A stretch of DNA of 46,497 bases from Caldovatus aquaticus (GCF_019458025.1 NZ_JAHZUY010000025.1:1-46497); one strand, 5' to 3'; positions 1 to 9,703 are shown, counted from the first letter of the stretch. Made by a program: numbers and translations. The notes: a model not told the origin generated them from the letters alone.

Positions 1-1
1 T

Positions 2-538
2 CGCGGCCGACGCCTCGTCGCGCCGCCCGGCACCGGCACCCGGCCGACCGCCGACCGCGTGCGCCAGGCGCTGTTCGACATGCTCTGGCACGCGCCCTGG
101 GGCGGGCGCGAGACGGTCGAGGGGCAGCGCGTGCTCGACGCCTTCGCCGGCACCGGCGCCGCGGGGCTCGAGGCGCTCTCGCGCGGCGCCGCGCACGCGA
201 CCTTCCTCGAGTCCGACCCCGCCGCGCTCGCCGCGCTGCGCGCCAACATCGCCGCCTGCCGCGAACAGGCGCGCGCCACCGTGCTCGCGGCCGACGCGAC
301 GCGCCCGCCGCGCGCGCCGGCGCCCTGCGGGCTGGTGTTCCTCGACCCGCCCTACGGCGAGGGGCTGGCGCCGCGGGCGCTGGCGGCGCTCGGCGCGGCG
401 GGCTGGATCGCGCCGGGGGCGGTGGTGTGCGCGGAGACGGGGCGGGGGGAGGAGGTCGCGGCGCCGGCGGGATACGCGCTGCTGGCGGAGCGCGCGCACG
501 GGGCGGCGCGGCTGTGGGTCTTCCGCGCCCCCGCCTAG
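2..538 (+). CDS. rsmD: 16S rRNA (guanine966-N2)-methyltransferase RsmD, 5' end missing
   Basis: RsmD methylates G966 of 16S rRNA on the 30S subunit using S-adenosylmethionine. The frame is open to the left edge and already reads family sequence there (GTRPTADRVRQALFDML, the usual RsmD N-terminal signature), so the true start lies outside the window; the GTG at position 59 is internal. The SAM-binding loop is DAFAGTGAAGLEALSRGA, followed by the acidic end of the next strand (ESDP). The catalytic motif IV is FLDPPYGEG (DPPY). The C-terminus is complete and ends in a TAG whose last G belongs to a palindromic repeat. It converges with mutL. Product identity is secure; only the first residues are unseen. 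Confidence 0.93.
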   Translation, partial: RGRRLVAPPGTGTRPTADRVRQALFDMLWHAPWGGRETVEGQRVLDAFAGTGAAGLEALSRGAAHATFLESDPAALAALRANIAACREQARATVLAADATRPPRAPAPCGLVFLDPPYGEGLAPRALAALGAAGWIAPGAVVCAETGRGEEVAAPAGYALLAERAHGAARLWVFRAPA

Positions 539-577
539 AGCCGTTTCCGCCCGACCGTGCGCACGGCGACGGCTCCG
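538..577 (+). repeat. Intergenic palindromic repeat, copy 1
   Basis: A 40-bp element begins at the last base of the rsmD stop codon. Its outer arms are GAGCCGT (538-544) and ACGGCTC (569-575), and its centre is the perfect 12-bp palindrome CCGTGCGCACGG (555-566). It matches 34 of 40 positions of the reverse complement of 43494-43533. It lies between convergent genes, so it may also serve as a transcription terminator, although no T-run follows. Confidence 0.55.
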
Positions 578-695
578 GCCTGTTGCCTGTCGCGCGGATT
601 CGCGCTCCCGGCTGGTCCCGGCCGTCCGCGACCCGTTCCAGCGCCGGGCAAGGACGGGGGGCGGGGGCGGCCGGAAGCGTGCGGCGGCGGATGCC
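578..695. other. Convergent intergenic spacer rsmD/mutL
   Basis: No coding potential that I trust. It contains the decamer CCGGAAGCGT (671-680), which recurs at 13136-13145 and, inverted, at 31713-31722, each time outside genes. Confidence 0.4.
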
Positions 696-2531
696 CTACC
701 GCCGCCCGAACAGCCGCTCCAGCTCGCCGCGGCCGAGGCGCAGCACGGTCGGCCGGCCGTGGCTGCAGGTCGCGGCGCGCGGCGTCGCCTCCATCGCGCG
801 CAGCAGCGCCGCCATCTCCGCCTCGCTGAGCCGCCGCCCCGCGCGCACCGAGCCGTGGCAGGCGAGCCGGGCGAGGGCGGCGTCGAGCCGCGCCTCGAGC
901 GCCGGGGCCTCGCCCGCGGCATCGGTCTCGGCCAGCTCGTCGGCGAGGTCGCGCAGCAGCGGCGCCGGGTCGGGCGCGCCGAGCAGCGCCGGCAGGGCGC
1001 GCACCAGCACCGCGCCGGGGCCGAAGGCCTCGACCTCCAGGCCGAGCCGCGCGAGCGTCGCCGCCGCGGCGAGCAGGCGGGCAGCATCGGCGGGCGGCAG
1101 GGAGACCACCGCGGGCAGCAGCAGGGGCTGGCTGCGCACGCCGCCGGCGAGAAGCTGCGCCCGCAGCGCCTCGTGCGTCAGGCGCTCGTGCGCGGCGTGC
1201 TGGTCCACGAGGATCAGCGCGCCGTCCGGCGCCTCGGCGAGGATGTAGGTCTCCAGGATCTGCGCGAGCGGACGGCCGAGCGGCCGATCCCCGGCCGGCG
1301 CGGCGGCCGGGCCCGCGGCGGCGCCGTCCGCGCGCGGCAGCAGGCCAGGTGCGGCGGCGCCGTCCCGGTCCGCTTCCGCCCTGCCGAAGCCGAGCGGCAG
1401 CGCCGGGGCTTCGGCGAACCCGGCAGGGGCCGGGCAGGCGGGCGGGGCGAGGGCGAAGTCCGCCGCGGCCGCCGCGCGCGCGTCGGCCTCCGCCGTCCTG
1501 CCCGGGGGCGGCGGAACGGCCGCGCCGCGCGCCGCCGCGCCCGCGCCGGCCTCCAGCGCGCGCCGCAGCGCGGCGATCAGCGCGCCGCGCACCCGCTCGG
1601 CCTCGCGGAAGCGGAGCTCGGTCTTCATCGGATGGACGTTCACGTCCACCGCCTCGGGCGGCAGGTCGAGGAACAGCGCCGCGACCGGGTGCCGCCCGGC
1701 GGCGACCAGGCCGCGATAGGCGACGCGCAGCGCCGTGCGCAGCAGCGGGTCGCGCACCGGGCGGCGGTTGACCACCAGGTGCTGCTCCGCGGCGGTGGCG
1801 CGCGTGTAGGCGGGCAGCGCGGCAAGTCCCTCGAGCGCGAGGTCCCTCCACGCGCCGCCCAGCGGCACCGCGGCGGCGGCGAACTCCGCGCCGAGCAGGT
1901 CGCGCACCCGGGCGGTCCGGTCCGCGGCGGGGGCGAGCGCCAGCGCCTCCCGCCCGTCGCTGACGACGCGGAACGCCACCTCGGGCCAGGCCAGGGCGAG
2001 GCGGCGCACCGCCTCGACCGCGTGCTCGGCCTCGGTGCGCGGGTGGCGCAGGAACCGGCGCCGCGCCGGGGTGGCGAAGAACAGGTCGCGCACCTCGACC
2101 CGCGTGCCGGGCGGGCCGGCGGCGGGCATGACGTCCGACTTGCGGCCGGCCTCGACGGCAATGCGGTGGGCCTCCGCCGCGCCGCGCGGGCGCGAGGTGA
2201 TGGCGAGCCGCGCCACCGCGCCGATCGAGGGCAGCGCCTCGCCGCGGAAGCCCAGGGTGGCGATGCGGAACAGCGCCGCCTCCTCCGGCAGCTTCGAGGT
2301 GGCGTGGCGCTCGACGCAGAGGGCGAGGTCGGCGGCGTCCATGCCGCAGCCGTCGTCCTCGACCAGGATGCGGGCGATGCCGCCCTCCTCCAGCACGACC
2401 TGGATGCGCGTCGCGCCGGCGTCGAGCGCGTTCTCGACCAGCTCCTTCACCGCCGCGGCCGGGCGCTCCACCACCTCGCCGGCGGCGATGCGGTTGGCGG
2501 TGGTCTCGGGGAGGAGGCGAATCGCGGGCAT
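696..2531 (-). CDS. mutL: DNA mismatch repair protein MutL
   Basis: MutL links MutS mismatch recognition to strand removal. The N-terminal GHKL ATPase is intact: LVENALDAGA (31-40), DGCGM (60-64) and GFRGEAL (94-100). A Pro/Ala-rich linker follows to about residue 420, then the C-terminal dimerisation domain. That domain carries DQHAAHERLTHE (about 443-454), an exact DQHA-x2-E-x4-E metal-binding endonuclease motif, together with CHGSV (about 560) and CSHGRP (about 589). This is therefore the nicking type of MutL found in MutH-less bacteria. At 611 aa it is of normal length. The ATG start gives the canonical MPAIRLLPE N-terminus. It is not obviously in an operon with the upstream flavodoxin gene, 68 bp away. 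Confidence 0.96.
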   Translation of the reverse strand: MPAIRLLPETTANRIAAGEVVERPAAAVKELVENALDAGATRIQVVLEEGGIARILVEDDGCGMDAADLALCVERHATSKLPEEAALFRIATLGFRGEALPSIGAVARLAITSRPRGAAEAHRIAVEAGRKSDVMPAAGPPGTRVEVRDLFFATPARRRFLRHPRTEAEHAVEAVRRLALAWPEVAFRVVSDGREALALAPAADRTARVRDLLGAEFAAAAVPLGGAWRDLALEGLAALPAYTRATAAEQHLVVNRRPVRDPLLRTALRVAYRGLVAAGRHPVAALFLDLPPEAVDVNVHPMKTELRFREAERVRGALIAALRRALEAGAGAAARGAAVPPPPGRTAEADARAAAAADFALAPPACPAPAGFAEAPALPLGFGRAEADRDGAAAPGLLPRADGAAAGPAAAPAGDRPLGRPLAQILETYILAEAPDGALILVDQHAAHERLTHEALRAQLLAGGVRSQPLLLPAVVSLPPADAARLLAAAATLARLGLEVEAFGPGAVLVRALPALLGAPDPAPLLRDLADELAETDAAGEAPALEARLDAALARLACHGSVRAGRRLSEAEMAALLRAMEATPRAATCSHGRPTVLRLGRGELERLFGRR

Positions 2532-2599
2532 GGGCGGGGCATTCTACAGGCCCCGGCGGGGAAGAGGACGCCGGCCGGGCGGCGGATCGCGGCGGAGGT

Positions 2600-3115
2600 T
2601 CAGAAGATGCCCAGCGCCAGCCCGGCTGCCAGGGCCGCGCCGCGCTCCTCGCAGCGGGCGAGGTCGGCGGCGCCGATCGTCTTGGGGGCGAGGATCGCCT
2701 CCGGCGTCTGCGCGCGGGTGATCACGATCAGCGGCTCGGCCACGGCGCGCAGGCGCCAGCCGGTGGCGATGCGCGCGATCTGGCGCGCGGCATTGGTGCC
2801 GTCGCTGCCGGCGCAGACCAGCGTCGCGTAGGGCCGGCCGGCGATGCGGCCGAGCGCCGGGTAGTAGGTGCGGTCGAAGAAGTCCTTCATCACCCCGGCC
2901 ATGGCGGCGAGGTTCTCCGGCGTGGCGAAGAGGTAGCCGTCGGCCGCCAGCACGTCGGCGGCGCCGGCCGCGCGCGCCGCGAGCAGACGGACGGCAACGC
3001 CGGCCTCGCCCGCCGCGCCGCGCGCCGCCGCCTCCGCCATCTGCCGCGTGCCGCCGGTGAGGGAGTGGAAGACGATCAGCAGCGTCTTCGGCGCGGGGGC
3101 GGCGGGGCCGGTCAC
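2600..3115 (-). CDS. Flavodoxin-like FMN-binding protein / NAD(P)H-dependent reductase
   Basis: A 171-aa single-domain protein of the flavodoxin fold. The N-terminal strand and phosphate loop read LLIVFHSLTGGTRQMAEAA, matching the (S/T)-x-T-G-x-T FMN-phosphate motif. A second flavin loop is probably in YLFATPENLAAMAGVMKDF (about 85-103), as in NADPH-dependent FMN reductases and WrbA-like proteins. It has no signal peptide or membrane segment, so it is likely cytosolic. The partner and physiological substrate cannot be told from the sequence. It lies 33 bp downstream of the SDR gene on the same strand and may be co-transcribed with it. The flavodoxin-family call is secure, its exact function unknown. 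Confidence 0.8.
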   Translation of the reverse strand: MTGPAAPAPKTLLIVFHSLTGGTRQMAEAAARGAAGEAGVAVRLLAARAAGAADVLAADGYLFATPENLAAMAGVMKDFFDRTYYPALGRIAGRPYATLVCAGSDGTNAARQIARIATGWRLRAVAEPLIVITRAQTPEAILAPKTIGAADLARCEERGAALAAGLALGIF

Positions 3116-3148
3116 GGCCGCCGCCGCCCGGCTTCCCGCGGCGCGGCG

Positions 3149-3901
3149 TCAGCAGGCGAGATAGCCGCCGTCCACATGCAGCTCGCTGCCGGTCATGTAG
3201 GAGGACTCGTCCGAGGCGAGGAACAGCGCCGCATGGGCCACCTCCTCCACCCGGCCGGGTCGGCCCAGCGGCACGTGCTGCAGCAGGCGCGCGCGGAACG
3301 CCGGGTCGGCGGTGGCGCCGGAGGTGCGCATCGGCGGCATCACGCCCGGGTGGATGCTGTTGACGCGGATGCCGGCCGGCCCCTCCTGCACCGCCACCGC
3401 CTTGGTCAGCAGCCGCACCGCCGCCTTGGAGGCGTTGTAGGCGCAGTGGATGCGCTCCTGCCCGACCACGCCCGAGATCGAGGAGATGTTGATGATCGAG
3501 CCGCCCGTGCGCCGCATCGCCGCCACGCCGTGCTTGACGCCGAGGAAGGCACCGCGCGCGTTGACCGCCATGATCCGGTCCCACAGCGCCGTGTCGTAGA
3601 GGTCGCCGGCGGCGCTGCCGGAGATGCCGGCGTTGTTCACCAGCACGTCGAGCCGTCCCCACGCGCCGACCACCGCGCCGACCGCCGCCTCCCACTGCGC
3701 CTCCTCGGTGACGTCGAGCCGGAGGAAGCGCGCCGTGCCGCCGGCGGCCGCGATGTCGGCGACGACGGCGCGGCCCTCCTCCTCGAGCAGGTCGCAGACC
3801 GCGACCTTCGCGCCCTCGCGGGCGAAGAGCCGCGCCATCGCCGCCCCCATCCCCGAGGCCGCGCCGGTGATGAGGGCCACCTTGCCGTCCAGCCGTCCCA
3901 T
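3149..3901 (-). CDS. Short-chain dehydrogenase/reductase (SDR)
   Basis: A 250-aa classical SDR, an NAD(P)-dependent oxidoreductase of unknown substrate. The cofactor loop is TGAASGMG (12-19), the structural motif NNAG is at 89-92, and the catalytic set is Ser (NISSISG, about 140-142), Tyr155 and Lys159 (YNASK). The acidic residue at the end of the second strand (CDLLEE, 36-41) suggests NAD rather than NADP. The frame is open well upstream, but the ATG at 3901 is chosen because a purine-rich Shine-Dalgarno (GGAGGGAGG) lies about 7 nt before it and family sequence begins at once. The C-terminal GSELHVDGGY is typical of the 3-oxoacyl-ACP-reductase/cyclohexanol-dehydrogenase branch. Confidence 0.88.
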   Translation of the reverse strand: MGRLDGKVALITGAASGMGAAMARLFAREGAKVAVCDLLEEEGRAVVADIAAAGGTARFLRLDVTEEAQWEAAVGAVVGAWGRLDVLVNNAGISGSAAGDLYDTALWDRIMAVNARGAFLGVKHGVAAMRRTGGSIINISSISGVVGQERIHCAYNASKAAVRLLTKAVAVQEGPAGIRVNSIHPGVMPPMRTSGATADPAFRARLLQHVPLGRPGRVEEVAHAALFLASDESSYMTGSELHVDGGYLAC

Positions 3902-4085
3902 GGGCCGTCCTCCCTCCCGCTGCTTGGGTGGCGCCAGCCTCGCGCGGTCCGGGCGGCGCGGCAACGGGGGCGGGCGCGGGGGCGGGCCGGCCCCGAGCGG
4001 CCGTTCTGCGTCCGGCGCCCGCGCGCGGGCGGGGCCGAACCGAGGCTTTTCGGAAGCGCGCGGCGCGCGCAGGATCGCGCGTGCC

Positions 4086-4832
4086 ATGACGAGCCGACCG
4101 CGACGCCCGCAGATCGCCAGCCACCGCGGCGGGGCCTTCCTCTGGCCCGAGAACAGCATGACCGCCTTCCGCGAGACCGCGCGCCTTCCGGTGGACCAGG
4201 TGGAGTGCGACGTGCACCTCTCCGCCGACGGCGAGGTGGTGATCATGCACGATGCGACGCTCGACCGCACGACGGATGCGTGCGGGCCGGTCGCGGCGCG
4301 CCGGGCGGCGGAGCTGCGCGCCGTGCGGGTGCGGGGCACCGGCGGGGAGGGCGTGCCGATGCTCGCCGACCTCGCTGCGCTGATCCGGCCGACGGCGCTG
4401 CTGCTTCGGGTGGAGATCAAGGCCGGCGCGGACGGCCTGCCCTATCCGGGGATCGTGCCGCGCGTGCTCGCCGTCCTCGACGCGGCGGGGATGCGCGGGC
4501 GCGCGGTGGTGATCGGCTTCCAGGCGCCGACCGTGGCGGAGGCGGCGCGGGCGGGCGGCCTCGCCGGCGTCGCCTGGCTGCTGGAGGCGCCGTGGTGGCG
4601 GGCGCTCGGCCTCGCCGGCGCGATCGCCGCGGCGCGCGCGCACGGCGTCGGCGAGATCGGGCTGCCGGAGGCGCTGGTGGATGCGGAGGCGGTGGCGGGG
4701 CTGCGGGCGGCGGGCCTCGCGGTGGGCGCCTGGGGTGCCAACCACGCGCCGAGCATCCGGCGCATGCTCGCCCTGGGCGTGGACGTGTTCGCGACCGACG
4801 ACCCGCCGCTCGCGCTCCGCCTGCGCGGCTGA
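4086..4832 (+). CDS. ugpQ: Glycerophosphodiester phosphodiesterase
   Basis: Hydrolyses glycerophosphodiesters to glycerol-3-phosphate and an alcohol. The 248-aa protein shows the GDPD signature in order: SHRGGAFLWPENSMTAF (His-Arg-Gly...Pro-Glu-Asn), the metal-binding ECDVHLSADG (Glu and Asp) and VIMHDATLDRTT (catalytic His-Asp). A Lys-bearing strand RVEIKAG follows, and the barrel ends with VFATDDP. There is no signal peptide, so it resembles cytosolic UgpQ rather than periplasmic GlpQ. The ATG at 4086 is the only start giving a sensible N-terminus. It is divergent from the SDR gene with 184 bp between. No transporter for glycerophosphodiesters is nearby, so the symbol is by similarity only. 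Confidence 0.88.
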   Translation: MTSRPRRPQIASHRGGAFLWPENSMTAFRETARLPVDQVECDVHLSADGEVVIMHDATLDRTTDACGPVAARRAAELRAVRVRGTGGEGVPMLADLAALIRPTALLLRVEIKAGADGLPYPGIVPRVLAVLDAAGMRGRAVVIGFQAPTVAEAARAGGLAGVAWLLEAPWWRALGLAGAIAAARAHGVGEIGLPEALVDAEAVAGLRAAGLAVGAWGANHAPSIRRMLALGVDVFATDDPPLALRLRG

Positions 4833-4884
4833 GCCGCGCCCGCCGCCGGCCCGCCCCGCGCGGTTCGGGCGCACGGTGGCCTGC

Positions 4885-4914
4885 TTGCCGCGGTCTGTAG
4901 GCGCGGCCTATGCT
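4885..4914 (+). promoter_or_regulatory. Candidate sigma70-type promoter of the liv-ligase operon
   Basis: TTGCCG (4885-4890) and TATGCT (4909-4914) are separated by 18 bp, each matching four of six consensus bases. The downstream GTG start lies 66 bp further on. The 148-bp region between the phosphodiesterase stop and this operon is the only spacer where a promoter could sit. Confidence 0.4.
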
Positions 4915-4980
4915 TTGGCGACAAGGTCCGGATCGAACGGACCGGGAGGCCGGCAGGAAATCGGATGGGAGAGCGCCCGC

Positions 4981-5789
<809 letters not shown>

Positions 5790-5793
<4 letters not shown>

Positions 5794-7715
5794 GGACGGC
5801 CGAGGCGACGCCCGACACCCTGCCGAAGCTGCTGGTCCGCAACGCGCGCGCGCACCCCGGGGAGGTGGCGCTGCGCGAGAAGGAGTTCGGCATCTGGCGC
5901 GCCATCACCTGGGCGCAGTACGAGGCGCGCACGCGCGCGATCGCGCTCGGCCTGCACGCCCTCGGCCTCGGCCGCGGCGACGTGGTGGCGCTGATCGGCG
6001 ACAACCGTCCCGACTGGGTGATGGGCGAGATCGCGGCGCACGCGCTGGGGGCGCGCTCGCTCGGCATCTACCGCGACGCGCTCGACGAGGAGGTCGCCTA
6101 CCTGCTGGAGTTCAGCGGCGCCAGGGCGGTGATCGCGGAGGACGAGGAGCAGGTGGACAAGCTGCTCAACGTCTCCGACCGCGTGCCGACGCTGCGCCAC
6201 ATCGTCTATTGCGACCCGCGCGGCATGCGGAAGTACGCCGACCCCCGGCTGCTGCCGATGGGCGCGCTGGTCGAGCGCGGCGAGGCGCTGGCGCGCGAGC
6301 GGCCCGCACTGTGGGAGGAGCTGGTCGCGGCGACCGACGGCGAGGAGGTGGCGATCCTCTGCACCACCTCCGGCACCACGGCGCGGCCGAAGCTCGCCAT
6401 GCTGCAGGCGCGGGCGCTGATCCGGCACTGCGAGGCCTACCTCAAGGCCGACCCCAAGGGGCCGGAGGACGAGTACGTCTCCGTCCTGCCGCTGCCCTGG
6501 ATCATGGAGCAGGTCTATGCCCTCGGCTGGGGCCTGATCGCGCGGATGAAGGTCAACTTCGTCGAGGAGCCCGAGACGACGATGGCCGACTTCCGCGAGA
6601 TCGGCCCGACCTTCGTGCTGTTCGCGCCGCGCGTGTGGGAGGCGATCGCGGCCGAGGTGCGCGCCAAGGTGATGGACGCCTCGCCGCTCAAGCAGCGGAT
6701 GTTCGAGACCGGCATGCGACTCGGCCTCGCGGCGCTGGACCGGGGGCGGCGCTCGGCGGCGGCCGACGCGCTGCTGTTCCGCGCGCTGCGCGACCGGCTC
6801 GGCTTCAGCCGGCTGAAATCCGCTGCGACCGGCGGCGCCGCGCTCGGCCCGGACACTTTCCGCTTCTTCCTCGCCATGGGGGTGCCGCTGCGCCAGCTCT
6901 ACGGCCAGACCGAGCTGCTCGGCGCCTACACCATCCACCGGCCCGGCGCGGTGGACTTCGACACCGTCGGCGTGCCCTTCGACCCCTCGATCGAGATCCG
7001 CATCCACGAGCCGGACCAGAACGGCGTCGGCGAGATCGTGACGCGCCATCCCAACATGTTCGCCGGCTATCACGGCGTGGCGGAGAACCCGGACCTGCGC
7101 GACGGCTGGCTGCACACCGGGGATGCCGGCTACTTCAACAAGGCCGGCCACCTCGTCGTGATAGACCGCATCAAGGACATCGCCACCACCAGCCGTGGCG
7201 ACCGCTTCTCGCCGCAGTACATCGAGAACAAGCTGAAATTCTCGCCCTATGTCGCGGAGGCGGTGGTGCTCGGCGACGGGCGGCCGCATCTTGCGGCGAT
7301 GATCTGCATCCGCTTCCCGATCGTCGCCAAGTGGGCGGAGCGCAACCGCATCGCCTTCACCACCTACACCGACCTCTCGGCGAAGCCGCAGGTGCTCGAG
7401 CTGCTGCGCGCCGAGGTCCGGAAGGTGAACGCCTCGCTGCCGGAGCCGCAGTGCATCCGCGACTTCGTCCTGCTCTACAAGGAGCTCGACGCCGACGACG
7501 AGGAGCTGACCCGCACGCGCAAGATACGGCGCGGCGTCATTGCGAAGAAGTACGGCGACATCATCGAGGCGCTCTACCGCGGCGACCGCGCCATCCCGGT
7601 GGACACCACCATCACCTTCCAGGACGGCACGAAGCAGCGGATCCGCACGACGCTGACGGTGGTCTCGGCCGATGCGGGCGCGGCCGAGGCGCCGCTTCCC
7701 CTGGCGGCGGAGTAG
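5790..7715 (+). CDS. AMP-forming acyl-CoA synthetase/ligase (long-chain FadD/FAA type)
   Basis: Activates a carboxylic acid to its CoA thioester through an acyl-adenylate. The 641-aa protein carries an ANL-superfamily core: the phosphate loop is TSGTTARPK (about 192-200, with Ala where most members have Gly), the adenine-binding motif is YGQTE (about 371), the Asp of LHTGD is near 440, and the hinge DRIKD near 458. The C-terminal domain ends RTRKIRRGVIAKKYG, as in eukaryote-like long-chain acyl-CoA synthetases, although the catalytic Lys cannot be fixed without an alignment. The start ATG overlaps the stop of the livG-type gene. Its placement inside a transporter operon suggests it traps the imported substrate as a CoA ester. 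Confidence 0.9.
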
Positions 7716-7720
7716 GGGCG

Positions 7721-8614
7721 ATGGAGCTCGGCTTCCTCCTGCAGCTTCTGCTGAACGGGCTGATCGTCGGCGCGCTCTACGGCGTGGTGGCGATGAGCTT
7801 CGTGCTGATCTACAAGGCCTCGCAGGTGGTGAATTTCGCCCAGGGGGAGTTCCTGCTGGTCGGCGCCTGGGTGTGCTGGTGGCTGCTCACCGCCTGGCAG
7901 CTCCCCTTCTGGCTCGGCTTCCTCGTCACGCTGGCCTTCATGACGCTGTTCGGCGTCATCCTGCAGGTCGTCGTGCTGCGGCCGCTGATCGGGGAGCCGG
8001 TGATCAGCGTCATCATGGTCACGATCGGCCTCTCGATCTTCTTCCAGGCGCTGATGAAATGGATGTTCGGCGTCTTCGCCCAGCCCTTCCCGCCGATCTT
8101 CGCGGCGGAGCGCGTGCGGGTGCTGGGGCTCGAGGTGCAGAGCGTCTATCTGCTCTCGCTCGCCATCTCGGCGGCAATCATGATCGGCTTCTGGTGGTTC
8201 TTCACCTACTCGAAGCACGGGCTTGCGATGCGCGCGACCGCCTTCGACCAGCAGGTGGCGGCCTCGCTCGGCGTCTCGGTCCCCCGCGTCTTCGCCATGT
8301 CCTGGGCGATCTCGGCCATGGTCTCGGCGGTGGCGGGCGTGGTGGTGGGGGTGGTGAACGGCGTCTCCTCCGCCCTCTCCTTCTACGGCATCAAGGTGTT
8401 CCCGGCGGTGATCCTGGGCGGGCTCGATTCGATCGTGGGCGCCGTGCTCGGCGGGCTGATCGTCGGCGTGCTGGAGAACCTCGCGCAGTGGCTCGACGCC
8501 GAGGTGCTGAACTGGGGCAACATGTACCAGATCGCTCCCTTCTACGCGCTGATCCTGATCCTGCTGATCAAGCCCTACGGCCTGTTCGGCACCGAGGCCA
8601 TCGAGCGGGTGTGA
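7721..8614 (+). CDS. HAAT ABC transporter permease (LivH type)
   Basis: A 297-aa inner-membrane permease with about eight hydrophobic segments. The N-terminus reads LLLNGLIVGALYGVVAMSF, the hallmark LivH opening, followed by VNFAQGEFLLVGAW, the conserved NFAHGE-like motif. The C-terminal GGLDSIVGAVLGGLIVG is the cytoplasmic coupling region that contacts the ATPases. ATG 7721 follows the ligase stop by 5 bp. It pairs with the LivM-type gene just downstream to form the translocation pore. Confidence 0.93.
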   Translation: MELGFLLQLLLNGLIVGALYGVVAMSFVLIYKASQVVNFAQGEFLLVGAWVCWWLLTAWQLPFWLGFLVTLAFMTLFGVILQVVVLRPLIGEPVISVIMVTIGLSIFFQALMKWMFGVFAQPFPPIFAAERVRVLGLEVQSVYLLSLAISAAIMIGFWWFFTYSKHGLAMRATAFDQQVAASLGVSVPRVFAMSWAISAMVSAVAGVVVGVVNGVSSALSFYGIKVFPAVILGGLDSIVGAVLGGLIVGVLENLAQWLDAEVLNWGNMYQIAPFYALILILLIKPYGLFGTEAIERV

Positions 8615-8621
8615 CGCCGCC

Positions 8622-9689
8622 ATGGCCGTGATGATGCCGGCGGGCGACTACCGCACCAGCTACCGGGAGGACATGACGATCTTCCCGACCCGCGGCAGCC
8701 GGGTGGCGCTGTGGGCGGGGATCGCGCTGCTCTGCCTGGCGCCGCTGGTGCTCGACCGCTACCTGCTGCACCTGCTGATCAACATCGGCTTCCTCGGCAT
8801 CGCCGCACTCGGCCTCAACATCCTGGTCGGCTTCACCGGGCAGATCTCGATCGGCCACGCCGCCTTCTTCGGCTTCGGCGCCTTCGCCTCGGCCTGGGCG
8901 CACGAGGTCCTGCACGTGCCGGTCGCGCTCGCCATCCCGCTCGCGGGGCTGATAACGGCGCTCGTCGGCCTCGTCTTCGGCGCGCCGGCGGCGCGGCTCA
9001 AGGGGCTCTATCTCGCCATCGCGACGCTCGCGGCGCAGTTCATCCTGGAGGACTTCTTCGCCCGCGCGCAGTGGTTCACGGGCGGCGTCGCGGGACGCGT
9101 GACCGAGCCCTTCAGCCTGTTCGGGCTGCGCTTCGACCGGGACGAGACCTATTTCTACGTCGTCCTCGCCTTCGTCGCGGCCATGTTCCTCGGCGCCGCC
9201 AACCTGATGCGCACGCGCGACGGGCGGGCGCTGGTCGCGGTGCGTGACCACTACCTGAGCGCCGAGATGATGGGCATCAACCTCGCCTACTACCGCACGC
9301 TCAGCTTCGGCATCGCGAGCTTCTACGCCGGCATCGGCGGCGCGCTCTACGCCCACTACCTGCTGTTCGTGAGCGTCGAGGCGTTCAACATCCTCTTCTC
9401 CATCCAGTTCCTCGGCATGGTCATCATCGGCGGCCTCGGCAGCGTGATGGGCAGCCTGATGGGCGCGGCCTTCATGGTGCTGCTGCCGGAGGTGGTGCAG
9501 AGCCTCGCCGACCTGCTCGCCGGCGGCCCGATCGACCGCGCGCTGAAGCTCGGCGCCTCGATCTCCTATCTGCGCGAGATGGCGATCGGCGCCGCCATCA
9601 TCCTGTTCCTGATCTTCGAGCCGGACGGCCTCGCGCATCGCTGGCGGCTGATCAAGGCCTACTGGAAGCTCTACCCCTACTCGCACTGA
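8622..9689 (+). CDS. HAAT ABC transporter permease (LivM type)
   Basis: A 355-aa inner-membrane permease. An N-terminal cytosolic stretch of about 30 residues precedes roughly nine membrane segments. Family landmarks are LGLNILVGFTGQISIGHAAF (about 60-80) and, near the C-terminus, IGGLGSVMGSLMGAAF, the coupling loop. It ends in a basic/aromatic tail typical of LivM. It starts 7 bp after the livH-type stop, and the binding-protein gene follows after 14 bp containing a clear GGAGG ribosome-binding site. Together with the previous gene it forms the heterodimeric pore. Confidence 0.93.
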   Translation: MAVMMPAGDYRTSYREDMTIFPTRGSRVALWAGIALLCLAPLVLDRYLLHLLINIGFLGIAALGLNILVGFTGQISIGHAAFFGFGAFASAWAHEVLHVPVALAIPLAGLITALVGLVFGAPAARLKGLYLAIATLAAQFILEDFFARAQWFTGGVAGRVTEPFSLFGLRFDRDETYFYVVLAFVAAMFLGAANLMRTRDGRALVAVRDHYLSAEMMGINLAYYRTLSFGIASFYAGIGGALYAHYLLFVSVEAFNILFSIQFLGMVIIGGLGSVMGSLMGAAFMVLLPEVVQSLADLLAGGPIDRALKLGASISYLREMAIGAAIILFLIFEPDGLAHRWRLIKAYWKLYPYSH

Positions 9690-9703
9690 CCTCGGGAGGA
9701 GAC

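Noticed and set aside
535-1851. Long minus-strand frame antisense to rsmD's end and in a second frame of mutL
   Set aside because: Arg/Ala/Pro/Gly-rich throughout, no motif, fully overlaps a certain gene; a product of GC-rich codon positions.
696-2531. Endonuclease motif in MutL as a novelty
   Set aside because: DQHA-x2-E-x4-E is expected in bacteria lacking MutH; described but not unusual.
759-2831. 690-residue plus-strand frame opposite mutL
   Set aside because: Opposite to a well-defined MutL with all motifs; composition is the mirror of its codon bias and it has no recognisable domain.
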